A DNA stretch of 64,000 bases from the NCBI GenBank assembly GCA_001803395.1, contig MHBU01000027.1, positions 59,961 to 123,960 on the forward strand, read 5' to 3'. This stretch comes from Methylotenera sp. RIFCSPLOWO2_02_FULL_45_14 (GTDB taxonomy: Bacteria; Pseudomonadota; Gammaproteobacteria; Burkholderiales; Methylophilaceae). The position numbers and the translations under genes are program-made. Below, piece by piece: positions 18,327 to 27,607 of this stretch; the stretch's first letter is position 1, and each line of letters begins with the position of its first letter. The notes under the pieces were generated by a model. That model was given only the letters and a program-made list of their open reading frames with translations. It ran no database searches and had not been told where the DNA came from.

Positions 18327-18797
18327 ATAGAATTTCAACCAAAAAGTTTACGGCAACGAGCGCTGGATTACCTTGGCAAGCGCGAGTATTCATATGTTGA
18401 ACTCGCGCAAAAGCTTAAAACTTATGCGGAAGAAACAGACGAAAGCACTGCGGTTGAACAGGTTGCTGCGATTTTAGATGATTTTAAAACGCGCGGATGG
18501 TTGTCTGATGCACGTTTTACTGAAATGTTAGTACATGCCCGTAAAACTAAATTTGGTAGTGCAAGAGTGGCGAATGAATTGCGCGAAAAAGGTGTGGCGG
18601 ATGACTTGATTGCCAGCGCAGTGGCTGAAGTAAAAGTAACTGAATTAGATAATGCGCGTGAAGTATGTCGCAAAAAATATAAATCAAGCCCAACCAGCCG
18701 TGAAGATTGGGCAAAGCAGGCACGGTTTTTACAAAGCCGAGGTTTTGGCTTTGATGTAATCAAAAAAGTATTGAACGAAAAAATTAACGATAACTAA
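18327..18797 (+). CDS. recX: Regulatory protein RecX, apparently with an ATA start codon
   Basis: Modulates RecA filaments. From 18327 the frame reads (I/M)EFQPKSLRQRALDYLGKRE, the standard RecX opening, followed by the helical repeats ending near AKQARFLQSRGF. The codon at 18327 is ATA, the preceding codon is a TAA stop, and AAGGTG lies seven bases upstream. The next ordinary start in frame is the TTG at 18501, which would delete about 58 conserved residues. So AUA initiation, or a sequencing or assembly error at one base, is likely. About 156 residues fits RecX. The next gene, alaS, starts three bases after the stop. Confidence 0.85.
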   Translation: MEFQPKSLRQRALDYLGKREYSYVELAQKLKTYAEETDESTAVEQVAAILDDFKTRGWLSDARFTEMLVHARKTKFGSARVANELREKGVADDLIASAVAEVKVTELDNAREVCRKKYKSSPTSREDWAKQARFLQSRGFGFDVIKKVLNEKINDN

Positions 18798-18800
18798 ATA

Positions 18801-21482
18801 ATGACAATTAAACTCAGCAATAGTCCCAGCAGCAACGAAATCCGTCAGGCATTTTTAGATTTTTTCGCCTCAAAAGGTCATCAAATCGTGGCGTCCAGCT
18901 CACTTGTGCCGCATGACGACCCTACCCTGCTGTTCACCAACGCGGGGATGAACCAATTTAAAGACGTGTTTTTAGGCTTTGATAAACGCCCCTACACCCG
19001 CGCGACTTCCAGCCAAAAATGTGTACGTGCCGGCGGTAAACATAATGACCTTGAAAACGTAGGCTACACCGCACGCCACCACACTTTTTTTGAAATGTTG
19101 GGCAATTTTAGTTTTGGCGATTACTTTAAACAAGATGCGATTGCTTACGCATGGGAATTACTCACAGAAGTTTTCAAACTTCCGAAAGACAAACTCACCG
19201 TTACCGTGTATGCCGATGATGACGAAGCTTACGACATTTGGCACAACACCATCGGCGTGCCGGCAGAACGCATCATTCGCATCGGCGATAACAAAGGGGC
19301 ACGTTACGCATCTGACAACTTTTGGATGATGGGTGACACTGGCCCGTGTGGCCCATGTACTGAGATTTTTTACGACCACGGCGACCACCATTTTGGCGGA
19401 CCGCCAGGCAGTGCAGATGAAGACGGCGACCGTTTCATTGAGATTTGGAACAACGTGTTCATGCAATACAACCGCGATGAAGCGGGCGTGATGCATCCGT
19501 TACCTAAACCTAGCGTCGATACTGGCATGGGTTTAGAACGTATTTCTGCCGTGCTGCAGCACGTACACGCCAATTACGAAATTGATATATTCCAAGGCTT
19601 AATTGCCGCCGCCGCGCGCGAAACTAACACCACAGATTTAACTAGCCCTTCACTAAAGGTACTGGCTGACCACATCCGTGCCTGCTCATTCTTAATAGCC
19701 GATGGCGTGATTCCAGGCAACGAGGGTCGTGGCTATGTGCTGCGCCGCATTATTCGTCGCGCAATTCGTCATGGCTATAAGCTCGGCACACGCGCCGCTT
19801 TTTTCCATAAAATCGTACCCGATTTAATCGCAGTGATGGGCGAAGCCTACCCTGAGCTTGTGGCAAACAAAGTGCGTATCATGGATATGCTAAAGCTAGA
19901 AGAAGACCGCTTCTTCGAGACGATTGAGCATGGGATGACAATTTTAGATCAGGAGATTGCTGCACCGCCTGCTGCCGAGGCATCCTTCTCTGGGCATGCT
20001 CCAACTGTATTAGTTCAGCGAATTATCAGTGGAGAAACCGCCTTTAAACTCCATGACACTTTCGGCTTTCCGCTTGACCTCACTGCAGACATTTGCCGTG
20101 AGCGGGGCGTAACAGTCGACACCGCAGGCTTTGATGCCGCCATGACACGCCAAAAAGAACAAGCACGCGCTGCCGGTAAGTTCAAAATGGCTGTTAACCT
20201 TGAATACAGCGGCGCTAGCACTGATTTCAAGGGCTATGAGACATTAGAAACCACCGCTAAAGTATTAGCACTTTACAAAGAGTGTACTGCAGTAGATCAA
20301 CTCTCTGAAGGCGAGCAAGGCATTGTGGTACTTGATGCTACGCCATTCTACGCAGAGTCTGGTGGCCAAATTGGTGATAGCGGCGTACTAAAAAGCGACA
20401 ACGGTATTTTCGCGGTAGAAGATACACAAAAAATCCAAGCTGCCGTATTTGGCCATCATGGTATTTTAAAAACAGGCACACTTAAAGTTGGTGATACCTT
20501 AAAAGCTAATGTAGATTTGGCATCTCGCACAAACACTATGCGCAATCACTCTGCTACCCACTTGATGCATAAAGCCTTGCGTGAAGTACTCGGTGAACAT
20601 GTTCAACAAAAAGGCTCTTTGGTAGATGCCGATAAAACACGTTTTGACTTTGTGCATAACGCGCCAATGACAAATGATGAAATTCGCCGAGTTGAAGCCA
20701 TTGTCAATGCTCAAATTCTGGCTAATGTTGCCACACAAGCCCGTGTGATGGATATTGAATCTGCCCAAAAGACAGGTGCAATGATGCTGTTTGGTGAAAA
20801 ATATGGTGATGAAGTTCGCGTATTGGATATAGGTTCAAGTCGAGAGTTATGTGGTGGTACACATGTAAGTCGTACTGGTGATATTGGACTATTTACTATC
20901 ACGGTAGAAGGTGGTGTAGCATCTGGCGTGCGTCGCGTGGAGGCAGTGACAGGGAAAAATGCACTACGTTATATGCAGACGATGGAAACCACTTTAGGTG
21001 GCGTAGCTGGCACATTAAAAGTTTTACCCACAGAAGTACCTACGCGAGTAAATAGCTTACTCGACCAAGTGCGGCGCTTAGAGCGTGAAATTGCCACGAT
21101 TAAAGGCAAGCTAGCCTCGTCACAAGGTGATGACTTAGCAACACAAACGATTGAAATTGCTGGGGTTAAAGTTTTAGCTGCTACACTTGAAGGCGCTGAT
21201 GCCAACACCTTGCGCGAGACGATGGATAAGCTAAAAGACAAACTAAAATCTGCTGCAATAGTCCTGGCAAACGTGAATGATGGCAAAGTAAGCCTGGCTG
21301 CTGGCGTTACCGCTGACTTAACCCATAAAATTAAAGCCGGTGATTTAGTTAACTTTGTGGCGCAACAAGTAGGCGGCAAAGGTGGCGGCAAGCCAGATAT
21401 GGCGATGGCAGGCGGCACGGATGCTAGTCATCTGCCAAAAGCGTTGGCAAGCGTAGAGGGTTGGGTAAAAGAAAGAATTTAA
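18801..21482 (+). CDS. alaS: Alanyl-tRNA synthetase
   Basis: Charges tRNA-Ala. Full length (893 residues): class II catalytic domain from [15 protein letters not shown] with [18 protein letters not shown]; the editing domain has the zinc motifs HSATHLMH and [13 protein letters not shown]; the C-terminal C-Ala domain ends in [15 protein letters not shown]. It follows recX by three bases, the common recA-recX-alaS order. Confidence 0.98.
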   Translation: MTIKLSNSPSSNEIRQAFLDFFASKGHQIVASSSLVPHDDPTLLFTNAGMNQFKDVFLGFDKRPYTRATSSQKCVRAGGKHNDLENVGYTARHHTFFEMLGNFSFGDYFKQDAIAYAWELLTEVFKLPKDKLTVTVYADDDEAYDIWHNTIGVPAERIIRIGDNKGARYASDNFWMMGDTGPCGPCTEIFYDHGDHHFGGPPGSADEDGDRFIEIWNNVFMQYNRDEAGVMHPLPKPSVDTGMGLERISAVLQHVHANYEIDIFQGLIAAAARETNTTDLTSPSLKVLADHIRACSFLIADGVIPGNEGRGYVLRRIIRRAIRHGYKLGTRAAFFHKIVPDLIAVMGEAYPELVANKVRIMDMLKLEEDRFFETIEHGMTILDQEIAAPPAAEASFSGHAPTVLVQRIISGETAFKLHDTFGFPLDLTADICRERGVTVDTAGFDAAMTRQKEQARAAGKFKMAVNLEYSGASTDFKGYETLETTAKVLALYKECTAVDQLSEGEQGIVVLDATPFYAESGGQIGDSGVLKSDNGIFAVEDTQKIQAAVFGHHGILKTGTLKVGDTLKANVDLASRTNTMRNHSATHLMHKALREVLGEHVQQKGSLVDADKTRFDFVHNAPMTNDEIRRVEAIVNAQILANVATQARVMDIESAQKTGAMMLFGEKYGDEVRVLDIGSSRELCGGTHVSRTGDIGLFTITVEGGVASGVRRVEAVTGKNALRYMQTMETTLGGVAGTLKVLPTEVPTRVNSLLDQVRRLEREIATIKGKLASSQGDDLATQTIEIAGVKVLAATLEGADANTLRETMDKLKDKLKSAAIVLANVNDGKVSLAAGVTADLTHKIKAGDLVNFVAQQVGGKGGGKPDMAMAGGTDASHLPKALASVEGWVKERI

Positions 21483-21502
21483 TAACCCACCGATGCAGTC
21501 CG

Positions 21503-21600
21503 ATAAAACCTTACTTGTTTTTATAAACAACGTAAGTAATCTAATGTTTGTCACAGCAATAGAAATGATAGGGCTACAAAACAATACGTTAAGGTTTTAT
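21503..21600. repeat. Long-range inverted repeat in the alaS-lysC gap
   Basis: ATAAAACCTTA at 21503-21513 is matched by its inverse at 21590-21600, with 76 bases between, upstream of lysC. It could be a leader structure, but no lysine-riboswitch core was recognised. Confidence 0.3.
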
Positions 21601-21653
21601 ATGTTGTTATTGGCGTACATCGGCAATAAAATATGTTTTTAAGGAAGCTGTAA

Positions 21654-22880
21654 ATGGCATTAATTGTACAAAAATATGGCGGCACATCAGTCGCAAACCC
21701 TGAGCGCATTCGCAATTTAGCCCGCCGCGTGGCGCGTTATAAAGCGATGGGGCACCAAATAGTCGTCGTTGTTTCAGCCATGTCCGGCGAAACTAATCGA
21801 CTCCTTAACCTGGCAAAAGAAATCATGCCCGAACCTGACCCACGCGAATTAGATATGATGCTTTCTACTGGTGAGCAAGTGACCATCGGCCTGACAGCGC
21901 TCGCTTTAATGGAGCTAGGGCTAAAAGCCAAAAGCTATACTGGCTCGCAAGTTAAAATCCTCACCGATGACGCATTTACCAAAGCGCGCATTTTGAGCAT
22001 TGATGACCACAACATTAAACAAGACTTAGATGATGGCTATGTCGTTGTCGTTGCTGGCTTTCAAGGTGTAGATGCTAATGGCAATATCACCACGCTTGGG
22101 CGGGGCGGTTCAGACACCACTGGCGTTGCACTCGCCGCAGCGTTAAAAGCCGACGAATGCCAAATCTACACCGATGTGGACGGTGTTTACACAACCGACC
22201 CACGCCTTGTGCCAGAAGCGCGCCGTCTAAGTAAAATCACTTTTGAAGAAATGCTAGAACTGGCCTCACAAGGCAGCAAAGTCTTACAAATTCGCTCCGT
22301 TGAATTTGCAGGCAAATACAAAGTTAAGCTACGCGTGCTATCCAGCTTTGAAGACGAAGGCGATGGCACACTGATTACATTTGAGGAAGAAAACAACATG
22401 GAACAACCCGTTATTTCAGGCATCGCCTTTAACCGCGACGAAGCCAAAATTACTGTATTAGGCGTGCCAGATAAACCAGGCATTGCCTACCAAATTTTAG
22501 GACCAATTGCCGAAGCAAACATCGATGTGGACATGATTATCCAAAATACAGGCGCAGATGGCACCACTGACTTCACCTTTACCGTGCATAAAAACGAGAT
22601 GAACAAAGCCTTGAGCATCTTACGTGATAAAGTCCAAGGCCATATTGGCGCCCGCGAAATCAGTGGTGACGACAAAATTGCAAAAGTATCCATCGTTGGT
22701 GTTGGCATGCGCTCACATGTTGGCATCGCCAGTAAAATGTTCCGTATCCTCGCCGAAGAAGGCATTAACATTCAAATGATTTCCACATCAGAAATTAAAA
22801 TTGCTGTCGTGATTGATGAAAAGTATTTAGAGCTAGCAGTACGTGTATTGCACAAAGCGTTTGAGCTAGAAGAAGCTTAA
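21654..22880 (+). CDS. lysC: Aspartate kinase
   Basis: Phosphorylates aspartate as the first step to lysine, threonine and methionine. The N-terminal KYGGTSVANPERI, the GRGGSDTTGVALAAALKADEC active-site segment, and two C-terminal ACT domains (from about residue 265) of a class that senses lysine and threonine. 408 residues is typical of the monofunctional betaproteobacterial enzyme. A 171-base gap from alaS suggests its own promoter. Confidence 0.97.
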   Translation: MALIVQKYGGTSVANPERIRNLARRVARYKAMGHQIVVVVSAMSGETNRLLNLAKEIMPEPDPRELDMMLSTGEQVTIGLTALALMELGLKAKSYTGSQVKILTDDAFTKARILSIDDHNIKQDLDDGYVVVVAGFQGVDANGNITTLGRGGSDTTGVALAAALKADECQIYTDVDGVYTTDPRLVPEARRLSKITFEEMLELASQGSKVLQIRSVEFAGKYKVKLRVLSSFEDEGDGTLITFEEENNMEQPVISGIAFNRDEAKITVLGVPDKPGIAYQILGPIAEANIDVDMIIQNTGADGTTDFTFTVHKNEMNKALSILRDKVQGHIGAREISGDDKIAKVSIVGVGMRSHVGIASKMFRILAEEGINIQMISTSEIKIAVVIDEKYLELAVRVLHKAFELEEA

Positions 22881-22944
22881 TCATTATTTTCAATTTTAAT
22901 AATCAGCTACAGCAGCTTGATTTAACTTTTGATTGATTATGCCA

Positions 22945-22973
22945 TTGATTTTTGAGTACTAATCAAGTAATAT
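22945..22973 (+). promoter_or_regulatory. Sigma-70-like promoter for tRNA-Ser
   Basis: TTGATT (22945-22950), 17 bases, TAATAT (22968-22973), about 47 bases before the tRNA-Ser 5' end. Spacing and hexamers are close to consensus. Confidence 0.6.
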
Positions 22974-23019
22974 CGCGCCTCAATTAAGAAACTTTAATTA
23001 AAGCGAAAGCGTAATAAAC

Positions 23020-23113
23020 GGAGAGCTGGCCGAGTGGTCGAAGGCACTTCCCTGCTAAGGAAGCATACGGGCTTAAATCTGTATCGAGGGTTCGAATCCC
23101 TCGCTCTCCGCCA
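23020..23113 (+). tRNA. tRNA-Ser (GCT)
   Basis: The acceptor stem GGAGAGC (23020-23026) pairs with GCTCTCC (23103-23109); the discriminator G and an encoded CCA follow. The anticodon GCT is at 23054-23056, and a long variable arm, as expected for tRNA-Ser, precedes the T arm with GGTTCGAATCC. It reads AGC/AGU codons. Confidence 0.97.
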
Positions 23114-23164
23114 GTTTTAACTTAAAGATTGCAATTTTCTCTTTAATAAATAAGCAGTATGTCG

Positions 23165-23170
23165 TATAAT
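23165..23170 (+). promoter_or_regulatory. -10 box for tRNA-Arg
   Basis: A consensus TATAAT ten bases before the tRNA-Arg 5' end; the matching -35 (TTTAAT at 23142-23147, 17-base spacing) is weak. Confidence 0.5.
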
Positions 23171-23179
23171 ACTGCCCAT

Positions 23180-23256
23180 GCGCCCGTAGCTCAGCTGGAT
23201 AGAGTACTTGGCTACGAACCAAGGGGTCGGGCGTTCGAATCGCTCCGGGCGCACCA
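23180..23256 (+). tRNA. tRNA-Arg (ACG)
   Basis: The acceptor stem GCGCCCG (23180-23186) pairs with CGGGCGC (23246-23252), followed by A and encoded CCA. The anticodon ACG at 23214-23216 is presumably edited to ICG to read CGU/CGC/CGA. The D arm AGCTCAGCTGGAT and the T arm with GTTCGAATC are regular. Its 3' end is partly repeated at 28332-28342, suggesting use as an integration site. Confidence 0.97.
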
Positions 23257-23257
23257 A
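23247..23257. other. Candidate attL: tRNA-Arg 3' end
   Basis: The eleven bases GGGCGCACCAA, ending the tRNA, recur at 28332-28342 in the same orientation. Accessory genes lie between. The repeat is short, so this is a candidate only. Confidence 0.3.
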
Positions 23258-23276
23258 ATAAAGTAGTAATATCAAA

Positions 23277-23306
23277 GGGTTAGGCTTAAATGCTTAGCCC
23301 TTTTTT
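23277..23306 (+). terminator. Terminator after tRNA-Arg
   Basis: A nine-pair stem (23277-23285 and 23292-23300) with a 6-base loop, followed directly by six T residues: a classic rho-independent terminator. Confidence 0.9.
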
Positions 23307-23338
23307 ATTGCCTATTGTTACCTGTAGTCATACTCTCA

Positions 23339-23431
23339 CTATATCTTCTTGCCAGACGCTGAACTCTGAATTATTTTGATAATTGCAAATATATCTAGTA
23401 CAAGAATAAGCAAACCGATAATGGAATACAT
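23339..23431 (-). CDS. Small membrane peptide, probable truncated PLDNc_N-type protein
   Basis: A 30-residue ORF, one long hydrophobic segment (MYSIIGLLILVLDIFAII) followed by KIIQSSASGKKI and stop. This matches the first half of small PLDNc_N-domain proteins (usually about 60 residues, with GKK followed by a second membrane segment), from memory. An AGGGG Shine-Dalgarno lies about eight bases upstream. The missing second helix suggests a truncated relic, though it could still be made. Confidence 0.5.
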   Translation of the reverse strand: MYSIIGLLILVLDIFAIIKIIQSSASGKKI

Positions 23432-23664
23432 TTTTATTTCCCCTTTGGTATAGATGTATTTTAGATATAAATACTAATCATAATAGCTTATGTGCATTTT
23501 TAATGGCTTCTTTTGGCTCTTTCTTTCTTAGGCAGAGGTGGAAAATCTACCTAAGCCGGCCTGTCTGGAAATACATAACTTCTAAATATGGGTGTAAGCT
23601 GTATTAAATGCCTGAAGCGCACCGGAATAAATTAATACTGCACTACTAAGCTACCCTTTACCCA
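23432..23664. other. Gap upstream of the P-type ATPase
   Basis: No ORF or clear promoter was seen. Base composition changes sharply around 23.66 kb from AT-rich to GC-rich sequence. Confidence 0.4.
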
Positions 23665-26352
23665 TTGAAAATTCACAACCTCAGTATCGAGCAATCTCTC
23701 GCCAGCTTGAAGACAACAGTTGCCGGTCTTGCTGCGGTCGAGGCCGCGCGCCGACTGGCGGAGTTCGGTCCGAACCATGTCGAGGAAGTACGTCGCGAAA
23801 ACCTTCTTCTCAGCTTCGCCCGTGAATTTACCCATTTTTTTGCCATTATTCTGTGGATCGCTGCCGCGCTGGCGTTTCTCGCCGAATATTTCGATTCGGG
23901 CCAAGGTATGGCCAGCCTCGGCGTTGCTATTGTCGGCGTTATCATCGTCAACGGCATTTTTTCATTCTGGCAGGAATATAAGGCCGATCAGGCCGTGGCC
24001 GCGCTGAAACATTTGTTGCCGCAGAAGGCGCAGGCGCTACGTGGTGAGAAGATCGTGGAGATACTTGCTAGCGATCTGGTGCCCGGCGATATAGTGCTGC
24101 TGGAGGAGGGTAATTTAATTCCGGCAGACTGCCGCCTGATTGAAGCCTTCGGGCTACGCGTAAATACCGCAACGGTTACCGGCGAATCGCTACCACTAGC
24201 AAGAAACACCGAGCCGAGTTCTGAGGACTCTCCACTCTACGCAAAAAATGTCATGCTGGCTGGAACTTCTGTGGTATCGGGTCAGGCACGTGCAGTGGTG
24301 TACGCCACTGGCATGCATACCGAATTCAACAGGATTGCCCATCTCACGCAAACTGCCGGCGCAACATCTTCACCCCTGCAGCGTGAAATTGCGCGCCTTT
24401 CCCGTATCGTGGCGGCTATTGCCTCGATTATGGGTGTGGCGTTTTTTTTCATCGGTCAAGCCATAGGCTTGCCGACATGGGAGAACCTGTTGTTTTCCAT
24501 CGGCATTATTGTAGCCAATGTGCCGGAGGGTCTGCTGCCAACAGTGACGCTTTCTCTGGCCATGGCAACACAGCGCATGGCCAAGCGCAATGCACTGGTG
24601 CGCCATCTGCCGGCCGTCGAGGCTCTGGGTTCTACCACGACAATCTGCTGCGACAAGACCGGCACGTTGACGCAAAACCGCATGTCCGTCCAGCGCCTAT
24701 GGCTAGGAGGCGGATTTCTTGACTTCGACGATCTTGCGGCGCAACCGCGACTGACTCAGGATAACCGCGAGATGTTCTTTAATGCTGCGCTTTGCCACAA
24801 TCTGAAGGAAGTGATGGAGCACGGTGAGCATAAATTGCTGGGCGACCCAATGGAAGTGGCGCTGGTAGGCATGGGAAGGCAGGTGGTAGGTGAACTTGCT
24901 GACCATCAGCGCATTGACGAGATTCCTTTCGACACCGACCGCAAGCGCATGTCGGTGTTGTGCGCAGGTCCTCAGGGGCATATGCTCTACTGCAAGGGTG
25001 CGCTGGAGACGGTGCTCGCGTCCTGCGACTTTGTACAGTTTGACGCCGGAATCATATCGCTTGATTCTGTAGCAAAAACGCGCCTGCTGGCGGCGCAGCA
25101 ACAAATGACCGAAGCTGGTCTACGCGTGCTGGCCTTTGCCCATTGCGTTATCGCAGATGATATGCCGAGTGAAGAACGTGGCATGATTTTGTCTGGGCTG
25201 GTCGGGCTGGAAGACCCACCGCGGGCAGAGGTGCCAGATGCCATCGCTCGTTGCGCCACTGCCGGTATCCGCATCATCATGGTTACCGGCGACCACCCTG
25301 ACACGGCGCTGGCGATTGCCCGCCAGATCGGACTGATAAAAACCGACCAACCGGTGGTTATCAGTGGTAACCAGCTGCGATCTATCACCCCGGCGCAACT
25401 GCAGCTGGCACTCGACGAGAAAGAAATCATTTTCGCACGCGTCGCTGCAGAGCAGAAAATGTTGATTGTTCAGGCTTTGAAGAAAAAGGGCGAAATCGTC
25501 GCTGTCACGGGCGATGGCGTGAATGACGCACCAGCACTGAAAGTCGCTGATATCGGTATCGCCATGGGTATTGCTGGCACCGATGTGGCCAAGGAGGCTG
25601 CCGACGTGGTTCTGCTCGATGATAATTTCGCAAGCATCGTTGCCGCCATTGAAGAAGGGCGTGCCGTGTTCGAGAACATCCGTAAGTTCCTAACCTACAT
25701 TCTGAGTTCGAATATTCCCGAACTAGTACCCTATCTCGCCTTCGTGCTGTTCAGGATCCCACTGCCACTAACCATTATCCAGATCCTTGCTGTCGACCTT
25801 GGCACCGACATGTTGCCAGCACTGGCCTTAGGTGCGGAGAAGCCCGACCCTGGCCTGATGCAACGCCCGCCCAGAGCGCGCAACGAACGATTATTATCAT
25901 GGGGTCTGCTTGCGCACGCCTACCTGTTTCTTGGTTTACTGGAAGCGGCGGCGGCGATGGCAGTATTTTTCTTCGTGCTCGACACGGCCGGCTGGCATTA
26001 CGGCATATCTCTCGACAGGGCCGATCCTTTGTATCTGCAGGCGACCTCTGCCTGCCTGACGACGATTGTGGTGATGCAGATGATGAATGTCTTTTTGTGC
26101 CGTCACCCATTTAAATCATCGCTCTCTTTCGGACTTTTCAGCAACCCCTACATACTGCTGGGTCTGGTGGCAGAATTGGGTGTAATACTGTTCATCATCT
26201 ACACCCCGGTTGGCAATTGGTTGTTCGGCACGGCCCCCGTTGGCGCAAAGGTCTGGCTAATGGCACTGGCCTGCGCCGTGCTGATGTGGGCGCTGGAAGA
26301 AGTGCGCAAAGTATGGCTGCGTAGGATATTGGCGAGGACGGTCAGTTCTTAA
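23665..26352 (+). CDS. P-type cation ATPase, Na+/K+-ATPase alpha-like (type IIC-like)
   Basis: An 895-residue inner-membrane pump. N-terminal cation-ATPase domain, TGES dephosphorylation loop, phosphorylation motif DKTGTLTQNRM, TGDHPDTALAIARQIG, GDGVNDAPAL hinge, and about ten membrane segments. The M4 motif NVPEGLLPTVT, the M5 SSNIPE and the M6 DLGTDMLPA resemble the animal Na+/K+-ATPase more than SERCA, and the ion-binding acidic residues of M4, M5 and M6 are kept. So Na+ or K+ is the likely substrate. TTG 23665 is the first start after an in-frame stop and has no good Shine-Dalgarno. It is markedly more GC-rich than its neighbours and lies just after tRNA genes, pointing to horizontal transfer. 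No beta subunit is seen. Confidence 0.88.
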   Translation: MKIHNLSIEQSLASLKTTVAGLAAVEAARRLAEFGPNHVEEVRRENLLLSFAREFTHFFAIILWIAAALAFLAEYFDSGQGMASLGVAIVGVIIVNGIFSFWQEYKADQAVAALKHLLPQKAQALRGEKIVEILASDLVPGDIVLLEEGNLIPADCRLIEAFGLRVNTATVTGESLPLARNTEPSSEDSPLYAKNVMLAGTSVVSGQARAVVYATGMHTEFNRIAHLTQTAGATSSPLQREIARLSRIVAAIASIMGVAFFFIGQAIGLPTWENLLFSIGIIVANVPEGLLPTVTLSLAMATQRMAKRNALVRHLPAVEALGSTTTICCDKTGTLTQNRMSVQRLWLGGGFLDFDDLAAQPRLTQDNREMFFNAALCHNLKEVMEHGEHKLLGDPMEVALVGMGRQVVGELADHQRIDEIPFDTDRKRMSVLCAGPQGHMLYCKGALETVLASCDFVQFDAGIISLDSVAKTRLLAAQQQMTEAGLRVLAFAHCVIADDMPSEERGMILSGLVGLEDPPRAEVPDAIARCATAGIRIIMVTGDHPDTALAIARQIGLIKTDQPVVISGNQLRSITPAQLQLALDEKEIIFARVAAEQKMLIVQALKKKGEIVAVTGDGVNDAPALKVADIGIAMGIAGTDVAKEAADVVLLDDNFASIVAAIEEGRAVFENIRKFLTYILSSNIPELVPYLAFVLFRIPLPLTIIQILAVDLGTDMLPALALGAEKPDPGLMQRPPRARNERLLSWGLLAHAYLFLGLLEAAAAMAVFFFVLDTAGWHYGISLDRADPLYLQATSACLTTIVVMQMMNVFLCRHPFKSSLSFGLFSNPYILLGLVAELGVILFIIYTPVGNWLFGTAPVGAKVWLMALACAVLMWALEEVRKVWLRRILARTVSS

Positions 26353-26492
26353 TTTCATCCTCCGTGTAATATGACAGTGAATGCATATGCAGATAAGTGC
26401 TATTAGTCAGCATCGCCGATAGGGGAAGTAATCTGAATTAAGTGCGAATTATGGCAATGCGGTTGAGACTAGTTAATCATTTGCCTAATGTC

Positions 26493-26539
26493 GGTAGACT
26501 GGATAGTCCAGGTGCCTACCAAACCGTGGATAGTCCAGT
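26493..26539. repeat. Nested palindromes and 12-bp direct repeat
   Basis: TGGATAGTCCAG occurs at 26500-26511 and 26527-26538. The first copy is part of the palindrome CTGGA-TAG-TCCAG and is enclosed by GGTAG (26493) and CTACC (to 26520), forming a larger hairpin. It lies between the P-type ATPase and dedA; function unknown. Confidence 0.5.
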
Positions 26540-26552
26540 CGGTATATCAGTG

Positions 26553-26613
26553 AATCTCGTTTCAGAACCATTTAAATTTAAACGGCCGTTTGAAAATGAT
26601 TAAAAACGAGATT
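26553..26613. repeat. Inverted repeat overlapping the end of dedA
   Basis: AATCTCGTTT (26553-26562) is inverted at 26604-26613, and the right arm is the last codons of dedA. In the middle is the perfect palindrome AAACGGCCGTTT (26579-26590). It may act as a terminator for dedA. Confidence 0.4.
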
Positions 26614-27241
26614 TCATCATATGTTTCATAAACACCCAGAATGCAGGTAGGCTCGGAATAACAATCATCGCTAGAGCAACCAAAGAGAAGTTAGCTTTAA
26701 CCCACGGATGATTACCAACTAAAAATCCCAACCCAGTTAGCCCACACACCCAGAGAAGCCCGCCGATGACATTGTATACCGCAAACTTTGGATAAGACAT
26801 CTGAGCTACACCCGCTACGAATGGGGTAAACGTACGAATAAATGGCAGAAATCGCCCGACGACAATAGTGATGGGGCCATGTTTCTTATAGAATTCATTG
26901 GTCTTATTAAATGCTTCTTTGTTGAACCAGCGCGAACTTTCCCAAGAAAATACTTTTTTACCTGCCCATCTACCAGCCGAGTAGTTCAGTGCATCTCCCG
27001 CAATTGCTGCAATTGATAACAAAATCATTAGCGTAAGCAAACTCATGCCACCAATTGCCGCAATTGCTCCTGCAACAAACAATAGCGAGTCTCCCGGCAA
27101 AAAAGGCATGGCAACGAAACCCGTTTCCACAAAGATGATGGCGAATAGAAGTGCATAAATCCATATTCCCCAAGAAGCTGCAACAATTTCCAGATGTTTA
27201 TCTAGGTGTAAGAAAAGATCGATAATGCTTGAGAAGTCCAT
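26600..27241 (-). CDS. DedA-family inner-membrane protein
   Basis: 213 residues with about five hydrophobic segments. The DedA/VTT-type motifs are clear: FLPGDSLLFVAG in the first half and GRFLPFIRTFTPFVAG in the second, with the conserved acidic and arginine residues. DedA proteins act in membrane homeostasis and some are undecaprenyl-phosphate or phospholipid flippases. The specific role is not readable from sequence. It is in the accessory stretch between tRNA-Arg and the MCE operon, on the strand opposite the ATPase. Confidence 0.92.
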   Translation of the reverse strand: MDFSSIIDLFLHLDKHLEIVAASWGIWIYALLFAIIFVETGFVAMPFLPGDSLLFVAGAIAAIGGMSLLTLMILLSIAAIAGDALNYSAGRWAGKKVFSWESSRWFNKEAFNKTNEFYKKHGPITIVVGRFLPFIRTFTPFVAGVAQMSYPKFAVYNVIGGLLWVCGLTGLGFLVGNHPWVKANFSLVALAMIVIPSLPAFWVFMKHMMKSRF

Positions 27242-27607
27242 TATTTAGTTTCGATTAGATTAGATGGGTAGTATGGAAATTATGCTGAAAACGAGGCGAA
27301 TTATAGCATCTCAGCACAATCACATCTTGATTTAAGTTCTGGATTGGATGTGTAACAGTGTTACAGTATTTTTGAGAGGGAGCGGCTGGTTTTGACCGGG
27401 CTGAAGTTTACTTGTTAAACCTGAGCTTTATAGCCCCCCGTGTTACATAAACGGGGGTAGCCAGCAGGAATTTTACTTTTCTGCCATTCTTATTGAATTG
27501 CCCTTAAGAGTGGCTGAATATGGATAAAGAAGTGCTCCTAAATAATTGTGCTAGTCATTCTCACCACTTGGCGTAGCATTTAGGTTTTTAAAGTCCAAAT
27601 AGTGTAC
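27242..27607. other. Intergenic region upstream of dedA
   Basis: No ORF. It contains the palindrome TGTAACA-G-TGTTACA at 27351-27365 and a hairpin with 7-bp GC-rich arms (27435-27441 and 27451-27457). The first resembles an operator, about 110 bases upstream of dedA; no known regulator can be assigned. Confidence 0.4.

Noticed and set aside
18501..18797. recX starting at TTG 18501
   Set aside because: It would remove the conserved first 58 residues, which are present in frame upstream.
21483..21653. Lysine riboswitch upstream of lysC
   Set aside because: The region is too short for the known lysine riboswitch and lacks its core; only a simple long-range inverted repeat is seen.
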